A program made the translations under genes and the position numbers. DNA of 64,000 nt from Oscillospiraceae bacterium (GTDB lineage Bacteria > Bacillota > Clostridia > Oscillospirales > CAG-272), in assembly GCA_015064185.1 (NCBI GenBank), contig SVSS01000001.1, positions 288,630 to 352,629 on the forward strand, in the 5' to 3' direction. Of the stretch, positions 63,880-64,000 are shown piece by piece; position 1 is the first letter of the stretch; every line of letters begins with the position of its first letter. The notes beneath the pieces are model-generated. The model saw only the letters and a program-made list of their open reading frames with translations, had not been told where the DNA came from and did not search any database.

Positions 63880-64000
63880 GTGCCTTCAGGCACCCCCGCA
63901 CGAAGTGCGAAACAGACAACCACCCGCTATGCGGGTGGGGAACAATGGGTTATACCCCTTTTGTATAGAGTGTATCGTTACATAAGGCTTCTCCTTGAGG
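63880..64000. repeat. Cluster of small palindromes at the window end
   Basis: GTGCCTTCAGGCAC, CGCACGAAGTGCG and CCACCCGCTATGCGGGTGG follow within about 60 bases, then GGGTTATACCC. The end of the window (AAGGCTTCTCCTTGAGG) resembles the start of an intergenic repeat type I associate with clostridial genomes. It may be a mobile-element edge or REP-like unit, but is cut by the window, so this is uncertain. No gene seen here. Confidence 0.4.

Noticed and set aside
1..64000. tRNA, rRNA or CRISPR arrays
   Set aside because: No cloverleaf with a GGTTCRA-type arm and CCA-side stem and no regularly spaced repeats were seen in the intergenic stretches; reading by eye can miss a diverged case.

Overview
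The window looks like a chromosomal segment of an anaerobic, probably spore-forming member of the Clostridia (Bacillota). Evidence: gene-family content (HemZ, YabP, YabQ, a YkvI-type carrier, TSCPD protein, RecD2), strong GGAGG-type ribosome binding sites, sigma-A promoters with 17-base spacers, and riboswitches of Gram-positive type. Base composition is close to balanced by eye. A family or genus cannot be named from sequence reading alone. Gene density is high, and no tRNA, rRNA, intact insertion sequence, prophage or CRISPR array was seen.

Layout. 1-7770: end of recJ, then rel, dtd, hemZ, a SpoVB-like flippase and mazG, mostly overlapping on the plus strand. 7788-10100: HU, then a sporulation/division block (rqcP, yabP, yabQ, short DivIC-like gene) in the order known from the B. 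subtilis yabM-yabR region, with a sigma-E-like promoter before yabP, then a 70-aa gene under a structured leader. 10244-19182: a compact aromatic amino acid locus. Seven enzyme genes and a TetR-family regulator lie on the minus strand (TetR, tyrA, aroB, aroA, aroC, pheA, fused aroE-aroK, aroQ), and aroF (DAHP synthase) is divergent. All steps from PEP and erythrose 4-phosphate to phenylpyruvate and hydroxyphenylpyruvate are covered. The shared intergenic region holds two overlapping promoters packed with palindromes.

19221-32659: mscL behind an overlapping small ORF, a DUF11 protein, a DUF1508 protein, pgk-tpiA, rbfA-nrnA-YkvI carrier, then unusual membrane proteins: a beta-lactamase-fold protein lacking its catalytic Ser and Lys, a DUF4190-like protein, and a DUF2752/metallo-beta-lactamase fusion. 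A sugar isomerase-like gene, cysK and rpsT follow on the minus strand. 32856-45350: rpoB-rpoC and rpsL-rpsG-fusA-tuf. 45364-54348: FMN riboswitch with ribU, a COG2426 membrane protein, SAM-I riboswitch with metK, recD2, comF, a divergent MreB-like gene and pepD.

54362-64000: a minus-strand block (AI-2E-family protein with a C-terminal DUF4234-like part, htpG, a prephenate-dehydratase-like protein of unknown role, a TSCPD protein and a lipoprotein), then ispE, an S1-domain protein, rplM-rpsI, a cytidine deaminase and a cluster of small palindromes at the window end.

Most of the window is housekeeping. The best candidates for undescribed biology are the TetR-centred control of the aromatic operon, the SD-sequestering leader at 9727-9822, the DUF2752-MBL fusion, the active-site-less hydrolase, and the orphan prephenate-dehydratase-like protein.
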